A DNA stretch of 64,000 bases from Paucibacter sp. TC2R-5 (GTDB lineage: Bacteria; Pseudomonadota; Gammaproteobacteria; Burkholderiales; Burkholderiaceae_C), in the NCBI RefSeq assembly GCF_025717605.1, contig NZ_JAJIRQ010000003.1, positions 186,001-250,000 of the forward strand. Reading direction: 5' to 3'. Numbering within the stretch: position 1 is the first letter of the stretch; the number at the start of each line of letters is the position of its first letter. This document shows positions 56,186 through 64,000 of this stretch, in pieces. The position numbers and the translations under genes are program-made. A model generated the notes under the pieces. The model worked only from the letters and a program-made list of their open reading frames with translations. It was not told the DNA's origin and did not search any database.

Positions 56186-56515
56186 ATGAATAAAAATCTG
56201 CTCGTCACCTCCACGTGCTTGTCAGGTCTGGCGGCCGCGCTGTGCCTGTTGACACAGCCAGCATCCGCGAGTCAACAAATGGCGGCCGATATGGGCTGCT
56301 ACAACTGTCACGGCAGCCCAAAGCTCCAAACCGCACCGTCCATGGCCAGCCTGGCCGAACATGCCGCCAAGGCGCGCGGCGACGATGAAGCGCTGAAAAA
56401 ACGGGCGCAAAAGCTGCGCGCAGGCTCGGCGCTGCATCCGATCGCGGCGCACGAGCGGCTCAGTCCCGAGGCGGCCGAGCTGCTGGTGCGCTGGCTCAGC
56501 GAGGGCGCCAAATAG
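56186..56515 (+). CDS. Small exported c-type cytochrome with unusual distal ligand
   Basis: A 109-residue exported protein. A signal peptide (residues about 1-29) is followed by one heme site CYNCH (38-42) close to the mature N-terminus. The C-terminal part reads SALHPIAAHERLSPEAAELL. In cytochrome c class I proteins a Met in a stretch like PMPPxxxLS supplies the second heme ligand; here that position is Ile86, with His84 and His89 nearby. It lies between the adenylate-forming enzyme and the DUF2252 gene on the same strand. Confidence 0.82.
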   Translation: MNKNLLVTSTCLSGLAAALCLLTQPASASQQMAADMGCYNCHGSPKLQTAPSMASLAEHAAKARGDDEALKKRAQKLRAGSALHPIAAHERLSPEAAELLVRWLSEGAK

Positions 56516-56617
56516 ACCTGCCATCGGCCTTTCAAACCAAGACAGCCGAGGGCAGCAGCACAAGGCCATCCACTATGCTTGCCAGCCAAGAATTACAGCA
56601 GCACAGGAGTGGCCCAG

Positions 56618-57856
56618 ATGGCTTTGGACGTCATAGAAGAGATCAGCCTTTACAACGCGGGGCGCGACCCGGAGCGCCTGCAAATGAAGTACCGGCGCAT
56701 GCGCGCCTCGGACTTCGCCTTTCTGCGTGGCAGCTGCCATCTTTTTTTTGCCCAGCTGCCCGGCGAAGCGCTGCTCTTGGGCGGCAAGGCCGACATCCCC
56801 CAAGCTTGGGCCTGCGGCGATCTGCATATCGAGAACTTCGGCAGCTTCAAGGGCGAAAACCGCCTGGTCTACTTCGACATCAATGACTTCGACGAGGCCG
56901 CCTTGGCGCCCTGCAGCTGGGATGCGCTGCGCTTGCTGACCAGTCTTCAGGTGGGTGCGCAAGGGTTGCAGCTCAGCGAGAACGAGCTGGCCGCGCTGAG
57001 CCAGGTCTTTGTGGATCGCTATGCCGGCGCCTTGCGTGAGGGCCGCGCCCTGTGGATAGAGCGCGAAACGGCCAGCGGCCCAGTGCACACCTTGCTGAGC
57101 GACTTGCAGGGGCGCAAGCGCGCGGCGTTTTTGAACAACCGCACGCGCCTCGACGACAAGCAGCGCCGCCTCAAACTCGACGGCAAAAAAGCCCTGGCCG
57201 CCAGCGAGGCCGAACGCGCCGAGGTGGAGGCTTTGATGCAGGCGTTTGCAAAAACCCAGGCCAAGCCCGACTTCTTTGAGGTCTTGGATGTCGGGCGGCG
57301 CATCGCCGGCACCGGCAGCCTGGGTCTGCCGCGTTATGTGCTGCTGGTGGCCGGCAAGGGTGGGCCGGACGAAAACTATCTGCTCGACCTCAAGCTGGCC
57401 ATGCCATCGAGCCTCATGCCCCATTTGCAGGGGCGCGGGCCGCAGCCGGCCTGGCCCAGCGAAGCCGAGCGCATCGTCGCCACCCAGCGCAGCATGCAGG
57501 CGCTAAGCCCGGCGTTTTTGCAAACCGTGCAGATGCAGGGTCAGCCCTTTGTGCTGCGCGATCTGCAGCCCAGCGAGGACCGCATCGCCATCGCGGCCGA
57601 GTCCTTCAAGCCAGGCGAGCTGGCGAAGAAGCTGGCCCAGATGATGGCCTCAATGGCTGAGTTGCTGGCCTGGGCGCAGCTGCGCAGCTCGGGCAGGCGC
57701 GGCGCCTGCCCGGCCGATGCCTTGATCGAATTTGGCCACGCGCAAAGCCAATGGCAGCCCCAGCTCATGCGCGCCACCCAGGCATGCACCGAGCAGCTCA
57801 GGGCGGATGCCGCAGCCTTCAACAAAGCCTATGACAGCGGCGCTTTTGCGGCCTGA
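56618..57856 (+). CDS. DUF2252 family protein
   Basis: A 412-residue DUF2252 protein. The family motif CGDLHIENFGSF and FDINDFDEA, where HxxN and DxD recall the catalytic loop and metal site of aminoglycoside-kinase-like enzymes, sit near residues 70-110; YLLDLKLAMPSS follows past the middle. No activity has been assigned with certainty to the family. The ATG at 56618 has AGGAG eight bases upstream; an earlier in-frame start at 56579 lacks one. It ends 22 bases before the patatin gene. Confidence 0.9.
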   Translation: MALDVIEEISLYNAGRDPERLQMKYRRMRASDFAFLRGSCHLFFAQLPGEALLLGGKADIPQAWACGDLHIENFGSFKGENRLVYFDINDFDEAALAPCSWDALRLLTSLQVGAQGLQLSENELAALSQVFVDRYAGALREGRALWIERETASGPVHTLLSDLQGRKRAAFLNNRTRLDDKQRRLKLDGKKALAASEAERAEVEALMQAFAKTQAKPDFFEVLDVGRRIAGTGSLGLPRYVLLVAGKGGPDENYLLDLKLAMPSSLMPHLQGRGPQPAWPSEAERIVATQRSMQALSPAFLQTVQMQGQPFVLRDLQPSEDRIAIAAESFKPGELAKKLAQMMASMAELLAWAQLRSSGRRGACPADALIEFGHAQSQWQPQLMRATQACTEQLRADAAAFNKAYDSGAFAA

Positions 57857-57878
57857 ATCGGCACTCCACGGACTCTCT

Positions 57879-59081
57879 ATGACAAACACAAGCAGAACGC
57901 CAAGCCAGCAGCCCGGTGAAGTTGGTGAAGTCGGTGAAAGCATTTTGGTCTTGCAAGGCGGCGGGGCTCTGGGCGCCTATCAGGCCGGCGTCTATGAGGC
58001 GCTGCAGCAATGTGAAGCCGAACTGTCCTGGGTCGCGGGCATCTCGATCGGCGCGATCAATGCAGCGCTGATTGCCGGCAACCCGGCCGAGTTGCGGGTG
58101 CCGCGCCTGCGCGAGTTTTGGGACTTATTGAGCTCGGCCCTGCCGGTGCCGGGCTTTGTGGGCCAGGCCATTGCCAAGGCGCGCGAGAACCTCAACGAGG
58201 CCAGCGCGACCCAGGTGATGATGTTCGGCGTGCCGGGGTTTTTCAGACCACGCTTTCCGCCCGCGCCCTGGCAGGCGCCCGGCAGCCTTGCTGCCATCAG
58301 CTATTACGACACCACGCCCTTGCGCGCAACCCTGGAGCGCTTGGTCGACTTTGATCGCATCAATGACGGGCCGATGCGTTTGTCGGTCGGCGCCGTCAAT
58401 GTGCGCAGCGGCAACTTTGCCTATTTCGACTCGCACCAGCAGCGCCTGGACGCGCGCCACATCATGGCCAGCGGCGCCCTGCCGCCAGGCTTTGCGCCCG
58501 TGGAAATCGACGGTGAGCATTACTGGGACGGCGGCCTAGTGTCCAACACGCCGCTGCAATATGTGCTGGATCAAGCCGCCAGCGGCCCGCGCACCGTGTT
58601 CCAGGTCGATTTATTCTCGGCGCGCGGCGCCTACCCCGCCAATTTGGGCGAGGTGACCGAACGCGAAAAAGACATTCGCTTCTCCAGCCGCACCCGCTTG
58701 AACACCAGCATGGAGCTGGATCGGCAGCTCATTGCTCAGACCGCACGGCGCTTGATCGCCAAACTTCCCGCCCATCTGCAAGCCGACCCCGATGTGCGCG
58801 CCCTGGCCGATTTACGCTGTGATGGCTCGGTCGATGTGGTGCACCTGATCTACCGCAGCAAGCATTACGAAACCCAGTCCAAAGACTTCGAGTTCTCACG
58901 CCTGTCCATGAAGGAGCATTGGGAGGCCGGGCTTGCCGATATGAACAGCACCTTGCACTCGCCGCGCTGGTTAGCGCGCGAGCGCAGCGAGCATGGCGTG
59001 CATGTCTATGACCTCACGGCTGAGGCTGCGGGGGAGAAGAAGGCTGAGCCGCAGCCTGTGCCCGCCACTGCTCGGCGCTGA
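57879..59081 (+). CDS. Patatin-like phospholipase with DUF3734
   Basis: A 400-residue patatin family protein. Oxyanion loop LQGGGALGAYQAGV (about residue 25), nucleophile Ser56 (GISIG) and the Asp217-Gly-Gly motif (YWDGGL) are present. The C-terminal region (YRSKHYETQSKDFEFSR, about residues 330-370) is DUF3734. In other bacteria such proteins occur beside 3-hydroxybutyrate genes. The ATG at 57879 follows DUF2252 by 22 bases. Its last 68 bases overlap the 3' end of the GNAT gene on the opposite strand. Confidence 0.93.
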   Translation: MTNTSRTPSQQPGEVGEVGESILVLQGGGALGAYQAGVYEALQQCEAELSWVAGISIGAINAALIAGNPAELRVPRLREFWDLLSSALPVPGFVGQAIAKARENLNEASATQVMMFGVPGFFRPRFPPAPWQAPGSLAAISYYDTTPLRATLERLVDFDRINDGPMRLSVGAVNVRSGNFAYFDSHQQRLDARHIMASGALPPGFAPVEIDGEHYWDGGLVSNTPLQYVLDQAASGPRTVFQVDLFSARGAYPANLGEVTEREKDIRFSSRTRLNTSMELDRQLIAQTARRLIAKLPAHLQADPDVRALADLRCDGSVDVVHLIYRSKHYETQSKDFEFSRLSMKEHWEAGLADMNSTLHSPRWLARERSEHGVHVYDLTAEAAGEKKAEPQPVPATARR

Positions 59082-59574
59082 TCTCGTAAACCGCACAGTC
59101 CATCTTGTACCAGGGCTCTTGGCCCCGGTAGCGCATGCCCAAGCCCTGCATCACGCGCGCCGAGCCGAGATTATCCGGGTGGCATACGGCCAGCAAACAA
59201 GGCGGCTTGAGCGTGTCGAAGGCAAAGCCGGCCATGCAGCGCGCAGCCTCGGAAGCAAAGCCTTGACGCCATTTATCCTTGCGAAAACGCCAGCCAATCT
59301 CGAGCGGATTGACCGCGTCATGCCCCAGATGCTGAATCGCGCCGGCACCGATCAGAGCGCCGCTGGCCGACTCAATACAAGCCCACCAGGAGTAGCCCCA
59401 TTCGGCCCAGCGCGCTTTGCAGCGAGTGATCATGGCCTGCGTGTCTTCGAGGGTATCGGGCTTGCCGGTGATGTAACGCATCACCTCAGGGTCCGAGTTG
59501 AGCTCGAACAAGCCGGCCAAATGCTCGTCACAGATGGGCTCCAGCCGCAAACGGGCGGTCGTCAAAACAGTCAT
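59014..59574 (-). CDS. RimJ/RimL-type GNAT acetyltransferase
   Basis: A 186-residue N-acetyltransferase of the GNAT RimJ/RimL group. TARLRLEPICDEHLAGLFEL, IGWRFRKDKWRQGFASEAA (acetyl-CoA loop) and CHPDNLGSARVMQGLGMR are typical. The start is the ATG at 59574 with AGGAG nine bases upstream; a Met two codons earlier is also possible. A Pro/Gln tail at the end lies in the overlap with the patatin gene. Confidence 0.9.
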   Translation of the reverse strand: MTVLTTARLRLEPICDEHLAGLFELNSDPEVMRYITGKPDTLEDTQAMITRCKARWAEWGYSWWACIESASGALIGAGAIQHLGHDAVNPLEIGWRFRKDKWRQGFASEAARCMAGFAFDTLKPPCLLAVCHPDNLGSARVMQGLGMRYRGQEPWYKMDCAVYEISAEQWRAQAAAQPSSPPQPQP

Positions 59575-59746
59575 GCGCATGGTCTCCTGTGTCACCTTGG
59601 TCTTCGTCATGTTTTTCGGGTAGTCTAAAGAGGCTTGAGACAGCAGCCAAAAGTTTGCTGAGACTATGTCTCATCTTGGTTTCGAGCTTTCCGCCCAAGC
59701 ATCCGCTCAAGCAGGCACCCATGTATCAACCCAAAGGGATCATCGA

Positions 59747-60346
59747 ATGAACACTTTCAACACGCCGTTTCGATTGCTCGTCTTGTCCGCTGCGCTGGCC
59801 TTGAGCGCTTGCGCAGCGCCCGTCACCGGCCACGCGGATCACCCGTCCGGCGACGCTGCAGGAAAAGGTATGGGCATGGGGATGGGGACGGGCAGCATGG
59901 CCGGCATGGCCATGGCCTCGCTGACGCCCACCCAGGGCAATAATGTGCGCGGCATGGTGATGTTCCATGAAAAAGACGGCCATGTGATGGTGCACGCCAA
60001 GCTCAGCGGACTCAAAGCCAATGCCGAGCATGGCTTCCATCTGCATGAAAAAGGCGATTGCGCCAGCACCGATGGCACCAGCGCCGGCGGCCACTTCAAT
60101 CCCGACGGCAAACCGCATGGTCCCCAAACTGCTGATCACCATGCCGGCGATATGCCCGCCTTGAAGGCCGACGCCAACGGCTTCGTTGATCAGAAGTTCA
60201 TGTTGCACGGGCCCACCGTGGCCGCCGGCCCGGCCAGCATCAACGGGCGCAGCGTGATCGTGCACATTGCCCCGGATGACTACGCCACCCAGCCAACCGG
60301 CAATTCGGGCGCGCGGATTGCCTGCGGCGTGATTGCCGCCCACTGA
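59747..60346 (+). CDS. sodC: Cu/Zn superoxide dismutase lipoprotein
   Basis: A 199-residue periplasmic superoxide dismutase. A lipoprotein signal peptide ends at the lipobox LSAC (Cys about residue 22). Copper and zinc ligands appear as GFHLHEKGDC, GGHFNPDGKPHG and, near the C-terminus, IVHIAPDDY with TGNSGARIACGVI. Between the lipobox and the catalytic domain is a Met- and Gly-rich stretch (GMGMGMGTGSMAGMAMA) that could bind copper. The ATG at 59747 has AAGGGA upstream. Confidence 0.95.
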   Translation: MNTFNTPFRLLVLSAALALSACAAPVTGHADHPSGDAAGKGMGMGMGTGSMAGMAMASLTPTQGNNVRGMVMFHEKDGHVMVHAKLSGLKANAEHGFHLHEKGDCASTDGTSAGGHFNPDGKPHGPQTADHHAGDMPALKADANGFVDQKFMLHGPTVAAGPASINGRSVIVHIAPDDYATQPTGNSGARIACGVIAAH

Positions 60347-60352
60347 CCTGAT

Positions 60353-61192
60353 TTACTCGGCCGAGAACAGCGCCTCGGCCTCGGCAAAGCCGTAGAAGCT
60401 GCGCGTCATGTGTTGCCAAGTGCCGCTGGCCTTGGCTTCCTGCGCGATGTCTCGCACCGTGCCCATCACGGCCAACATCGGGCACAGGCCTAGACTGACC
60501 CTGCGCGCGCCGGCCGCGAACAATTCCGGCGCCGACGGTGCGCCCGGCATGGCCATCAGGTTGACCGGGCCACGCACCGCCGCGCAGAGTCGCCGGATCA
60601 TGTCCAAGTCCGCCAGACCGGGCACAAACACCATGTCTGCGCCGGCCGCCAAATAGCTGTTGGCACGCGCCACCGTCTGGGCGAAACGGTCTTCCGCGTC
60701 GACGCCCAGGCCGAGCAGGAAAGTGTCGGTGCGCGCATTGATCCAAAGCGGCAAACCGGCTTGGCTCGCGGCCACCCGCGCCGCGCTCAAGCGAGCCGCC
60801 TGATCTTCAAGGGCAAACAAGACGGCGCTCTCCTGACCATGCTGGCGGTCTTCCAGATTGACGCCCACCGCGCCGGCGGCAATGCTGGCCAACACGGTCT
60901 GCGCGACATCGCTCGGCGCGGCACCATAGCCGGCTTCGATATCCGCGTTGACCGGGACCTTGACGCAGGCCGCTATTGTCCCGACCTCGCGCAGCATCGC
61001 GTCGCGTCCGATCAACTCGGCATCCTGAAAACCGCGTGCGTAAGCGATGCCGGCGCTGGTCGTGCCGATGGCCGCAAAGCCCTCGGCGGCAAAAACCCTG
61101 GCGCTGGCGCAGTCCCAGGCATTGGGCAGCAGTAGCTGACCTTGCTGATTGAGTTGGCGGAACTGCTCGGCGAGTTGAAATTGAGTGGTCAT
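60353..61192 (-). CDS. Isocitrate lyase/PEP mutase family protein
   Basis: A 279-residue TIM-barrel of the isocitrate lyase/phosphoenolpyruvate mutase superfamily. LLLPNAWDCASARVFAAEGF, PVNADIEAGYG and GVNLEDRQHG contain the Asp and Glu residues that bind Mg2+; WINARTDTFLLG follows. Relatives cleave or rearrange small carboxylates; the exact reaction is unknown for this subgroup. It is convergent with sodC (6 bases apart) and divergent from the Ada-AlkA gene. Confidence 0.9.
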   Translation of the reverse strand: MTTQFQLAEQFRQLNQQGQLLLPNAWDCASARVFAAEGFAAIGTTSAGIAYARGFQDAELIGRDAMLREVGTIAACVKVPVNADIEAGYGAAPSDVAQTVLASIAAGAVGVNLEDRQHGQESAVLFALEDQAARLSAARVAASQAGLPLWINARTDTFLLGLGVDAEDRFAQTVARANSYLAAGADMVFVPGLADLDMIRRLCAAVRGPVNLMAMPGAPSAPELFAAGARRVSLGLCPMLAVMGTVRDIAQEAKASGTWQHMTRSFYGFAEAEALFSAE

Positions 61193-61363
61193 GATGGAAA
61201 GGAAATGAGCGGCAAAAAGAGAAGCCCTGCATCTTGCCCAGACCTCATCACCCAGACTGGCGCTTTTCGGCCGTCGGCATTTTTGCTAAAGGGTGCCTCA
61301 GCCCGAATGGCCAGGTCCGAAAACCGCTAGACAGCCCGGGGCGAAACTCGGACGATCGCGGCC

Positions 61364-62887
61364 ATGAATTTGGATCACGACAACTGCTACCGCGCCTTGG
61401 CCAGCCGCGACGCCCGCTTTGACGGGCGCTTTTTCATCGCCGTCAAAACCACTGGCATCTACTGCCGACCGATCTGCCCGGCGCGCACACCCAAGTCCGA
61501 AAACGTGGTTTTCATGCCCAGCGCCGCAGCCGCGCAAGAGTCGGGCTTTCGGCCCTGCTTGCGCTGCCGCCCCGAAGCAGCACCGGACTCGGGCGCTTGG
61601 CGCGGCGTCTCCAACAGCGGTGTCTCGCATACCGTGACGCGCGCGCTCGCCTTGATCGAGGCGGGCGAGTTGGACAGCGCCGATCTGGCCAGCCTGTGCA
61701 ACAAGCTCGGCGTGGGCGAGCGCCAGTTGCGCCGCTTGTTTGCCGAGCATGTCGGCGCGGCGCCCAATGCGGTCGCGCAGACCAGGCGGGTGCTGCTGGC
61801 CAAGCAGCTGATTCACGAAACCCGCCTGCCGCTGACCGAGGTCGCGTTTGCCGCCGGTTTTGGCAGCATTCGCCGTTTTAACGAGGTATTTCAGCAGATG
61901 TTCGCACGCCCGCCGAGCGCGCTGCGGCATGGCTCGGCGCCCGATTGCTCGGCCGGCCCGCAAGGCGAGGTGAGTCTCTTATTGCGCTACCGTCCGCCCT
62001 ATGACTGGCCGGCAATGCTGGGCTTCTTGGCCGCCCGCGCCATCCCCGGCATGGAGACAGTGCAAGCCGATACCTATACGCGCAGCATCAGCCTCAATGG
62101 CGTGCAGGGCAGCGTCGCCATCAGCCATGCCGCGCAAAGCAAGGCATTGCGTGTAGTGGTGCGCTTCCCCAATCTGGCCGCCCTGCCCGCCATCATTGCG
62201 CGCCTGCGCCGCATGTTCGATCTGGCGGCCGATCCGGCCGTGATACAGGCGCAGCTATCGGCCGCCTGCCCCTTGATGGCGGCACTGACCGCGGCAAGAC
62301 CGGGTCTGCGGGTGCCGGGAAACTGGGACGGTTTCGAGCTGGCCATGCGTGCGGTGCTGGGCCAGCAAATCACCGTCGGCGCGGCGATCAAACTGGCCGG
62401 CAATATGGTTCGGCAATACGGCGAGCCCTTGCTGGACATCACAGCCAATCAGCTCGGCTTGAGCTACACCTTCCCAAGCCCGGAGCGGATCGCAGCAGCC
62501 GACTTGAGCACGCTGGGCATGCCCAGAACCAGAGCGGCGACCCTGTCAGGCGTGGCCAGCGCCCTGCTCACCACGCCCCAACTGCTTGATGCCGGCGCCA
62601 GCCTTGACGAGAGCTTGGCCAAGCTGCTGGCGCTAGCCGGCATCGGCGACTGGACGGCGCAATACATTGCGATCCGCCAGCAGCGCGAGCCGGATGCATT
62701 CCCGGCGGGTGATGTCGGCCTGATGCAAGCGATAGCGCGCCTGGAGGGCAGCCGGCCCAGCGCTAAACAGCTGAGCGAGCGGGCATTGGCCTGGCGGCCT
62801 TGGCGCGCCTATGCGGCGCAGCATCTGTGGCAGTCATTGACGAGCGAAGCAGCGGTCGAGACCCCACTGGGGATGGACGCCGCTTGA
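61364..62887 (+). CDS. Ada zinc domain - AraC HTH - AlkA glycosylase fusion
   Basis: A 507-residue fused repair protein. The N-terminal Ada metal-binding domain has four Cys (34, 38, 65, 68; GIYCRPICP and RPCLRCRP), where Cys34 would accept methyl from phosphotriesters. An AraC-type helix-turn-helix follows (residues about 85-185), then an AlkA N-terminal domain and the helix-hairpin-helix glycosylase (LAGIGDWTAQYIAIR, catalytic Asp in PAGDVGLMQ). The O6-methylguanine transferase domain of full Ada is missing. The protein should sense alkylation and excise alkylated bases. Confidence 0.94.
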   Translation: MNLDHDNCYRALASRDARFDGRFFIAVKTTGIYCRPICPARTPKSENVVFMPSAAAAQESGFRPCLRCRPEAAPDSGAWRGVSNSGVSHTVTRALALIEAGELDSADLASLCNKLGVGERQLRRLFAEHVGAAPNAVAQTRRVLLAKQLIHETRLPLTEVAFAAGFGSIRRFNEVFQQMFARPPSALRHGSAPDCSAGPQGEVSLLLRYRPPYDWPAMLGFLAARAIPGMETVQADTYTRSISLNGVQGSVAISHAAQSKALRVVVRFPNLAALPAIIARLRRMFDLAADPAVIQAQLSAACPLMAALTAARPGLRVPGNWDGFELAMRAVLGQQITVGAAIKLAGNMVRQYGEPLLDITANQLGLSYTFPSPERIAAADLSTLGMPRTRAATLSGVASALLTTPQLLDAGASLDESLAKLLALAGIGDWTAQYIAIRQQREPDAFPAGDVGLMQAIARLEGSRPSAKQLSERALAWRPWRAYAAQHLWQSLTSEAAVETPLGMDAA

Positions 62888-62913
62888 TCAACAGCCCCGA
62901 TCAAGGGCAGGTA

Positions 62914-63807
62914 TCAAGGCGGCTCCACGCTGCCATCAGGCGTCAACACATGGCCTCGGCGCGAGCCAAACCGGTGGGCGTAGACCCAGGTAAATTCGGC
63001 GCCGAACAGAAAAATCTGCGCCGAATAATAGACATACAAGAGTACGACGATCAGCGAAGCGGCCGCACCAAACGCTGTGGATACGCCGCTGTGGCCGATA
63101 TAGCTGCCGATCAGGCTTTTGCCCGCGGCAAACAGCAGTGAGGTCACCAAAGCACCGACCCAGACATCGGCCCACTGCACCTGGGCGCGCGGCATGGACT
63201 TGTAAATCAGCGCAAAAATCAGCGTCGAAGCGCCCAGGCCCAGGGTCAACTCGCTGACCCGCGCCAAGGTCAACCAACCGACCGAACTCGGGTCCCACCA
63301 GCGGCTCAAAGCGGCCAGGCCGGCGCTGAAGGCGAGCGACACAATCAGCAAAAAGCCTATGCCCAAAATCATGCCGAAGGACAGCAGCCGCGCGCGCAGC
63401 AGGGCCCACAGGCCCGATACCTTTTCTTTCTGCGGCGCCCGCCAGATACGGTTGAGGGCGTCTTGCAGCTCGGTGAACACCGAGGTGGCACCGATGAACA
63501 AGAACAACAGGCCAAAGCCGGCCGTCATCAAACTCTCACTCGGGCGGCCCGCGCTTTCGATCAAATCCTGCACGGCGATCGCGCCGGGGGACCCGAGCAA
63601 GGCCTGCAACTGGTCGTAGATTTCACCGCGTGCGGCTTCTTCACCAAACACCAGGCCGGCCAGCGAAATCACGATCAGCAGCAGCGGAGCGATCGAGAAG
63701 ATCGTGTAAAACGCCAAGGCCGCGCCCATGCTCTGCGCATAGTCACGCACCCAATTCAGCGCCGCCGCGCGCAGCAAGCCGCCAATTTGCCTCAATTTAT
63801 GCCGCAT
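62914..63807 (-). CDS. YihY/BrkB family inner-membrane protein
   Basis: A 297-residue polytopic membrane protein with six or so helices; SMGAALAFYTIFSIAPLLLI and SVFTELQDALNRIWRAP are the family hallmarks. Despite older RNase BN naming, these proteins are membrane proteins without nuclease motifs; their role is unclear. The ATG at 63807 has GAGAG upstream. It follows the AI-2E-family gene by 28 bases on the same strand and is convergent with the Ada-AlkA gene. Confidence 0.93.
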   Translation of the reverse strand: MRHKLRQIGGLLRAAALNWVRDYAQSMGAALAFYTIFSIAPLLLIVISLAGLVFGEEAARGEIYDQLQALLGSPGAIAVQDLIESAGRPSESLMTAGFGLLFLFIGATSVFTELQDALNRIWRAPQKEKVSGLWALLRARLLSFGMILGIGFLLIVSLAFSAGLAALSRWWDPSSVGWLTLARVSELTLGLGASTLIFALIYKSMPRAQVQWADVWVGALVTSLLFAAGKSLIGSYIGHSGVSTAFGAAASLIVVLLYVYYSAQIFLFGAEFTWVYAHRFGSRRGHVLTPDGSVEPP

Positions 63808-63835
63808 GCGCTGACTCTCGCCCAGTTCTTGACAC

Positions 63836-64000
63836 TTAAAGCCTACCGTTCTGAGACAGCAAGACCGCCACCGGGCGGGTGCTGCTGAACTCGGAGCAGA
63901 TGATGGCGATCACGGCGGTGATGGGCACGGCCAAAAACGCGCCAGCAACACCCCACAGCTCAGACCAAACGGCCAGGCTGATCAGAATCGCCAGCGGGCT
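63836..64000 (-). CDS. AI-2E family transporter (C-terminal end only)
   Basis: Only the last 54 residues are visible; the gene enters from the right edge. The stretch ILISLAVWSELWGVAGAFLA and AVPITAVIAIICSEF match the C-terminal helices of the AI-2E/UPF0118 exporter family. Substrates vary within the family (signal molecules or Na+/Li+). Confidence 0.82.
   Translation of the reverse strand, partial: SPLAILISLAVWSELWGVAGAFLAVPITAVIAIICSEFSSTRPVAVLLSQNGRL

Overview
The window is a chromosomal segment of a GC-rich betaproteobacterium, most likely of the order Burkholderiales (Rubrivivax/Roseateles/Leptothrix-like). The indications are the phaC-phaA-phaB polyhydroxybutyrate operon, a beta-type glnA-ntrBC locus, a large beta-oxidation operon, LapD/LapG, and tandem chemoreceptors of the beta-proteobacterial type. 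The assignment is by protein resemblance and is an inference. I see no rRNA, tRNA, CRISPR array, insertion sequence, phage gene or integrase; this is dense housekeeping and accessory chromosome, cut at the left inside thrS and at the right inside an AI-2E-family transporter gene.

Layout. 0-8.7 kb (minus strand): thrS, a patatin-like lipase paired with a TonB-dependent receptor, tex and hyi. 8.9-11 kb: a MipA/OmpV outer-membrane protein converging on a flavoprotein. 11-15.2 kb: a receiver-GGDEF diguanylate cyclase followed by a large cytosolic TPR-GAF histidine kinase. 15.3-18.7 kb: four coupled genes (MDR reductase, ElaA-like acetyltransferase, GST, SDR). 18.8-22.1 kb (plus strand): two tandem methyl-accepting chemotaxis proteins behind a sigma-28-like promoter. 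22.1-28.1 kb: a five-gene fatty-acid degradation operon (FadB-like, thiolase, acyl-CoA dehydrogenase, small membrane protein, thioesterase) behind a near-perfect 30-bp palindrome. 28.4-34.3 kb: a Tat-lipoprotein carbonic anhydrase, then glnA, a DUF4124-like gene, ntrB and ntrC, with a sigma-54 promoter, two NtrC-type sites and an intrinsic terminator after glnA.

34.3-41.4 kb: a seven-gene minus-strand run (YncE-like beta-propeller, polysaccharide deacetylase, sterol-desaturase-like membrane hydroxylase, oxalate-CoA-ligase-like enzyme, ketopantoate reductase, EI24 membrane protein, CinA-N-like protein). Its first three genes overlap one another. 41.5-46.7 kb: an AIM24-family gene, phaB, phaA, phaC and a divergent small membrane protein. 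46.7-49.3 kb: pgeF, maiA, a Nudix hydrolase and a small secreted protein. 49.3-52 kb: lapD and lapG (c-di-GMP control of a surface adhesin that is not in the window). 52.1-59.1 kb (plus strand): an HDOD protein, a second PHA synthase overlapping an adenylate-forming enzyme, an unusual small c-type cytochrome, a DUF2252 protein and a DUF3734 patatin. 59-64 kb: a GNAT acetyltransferase, sodC, a PEP-mutase-family enzyme, an Ada-AlkA fusion, a YihY/BrkB membrane protein and a partial AI-2E exporter.

The recurring themes are acyl-CoA and PHA metabolism (two PHA synthases, thiolases, beta-oxidation, two patatins), nitrogen control, and c-di-GMP/chemotaxis signalling. The least explained parts are the overlapping propeller-deacetylase-hydroxylase trio (38.6-41.4 kb) and the second-PHA-synthase cluster (53.0-59.1 kb). 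All coordinates and start choices were read by eye from the sequence; functions come from family resemblance, not from database searches.
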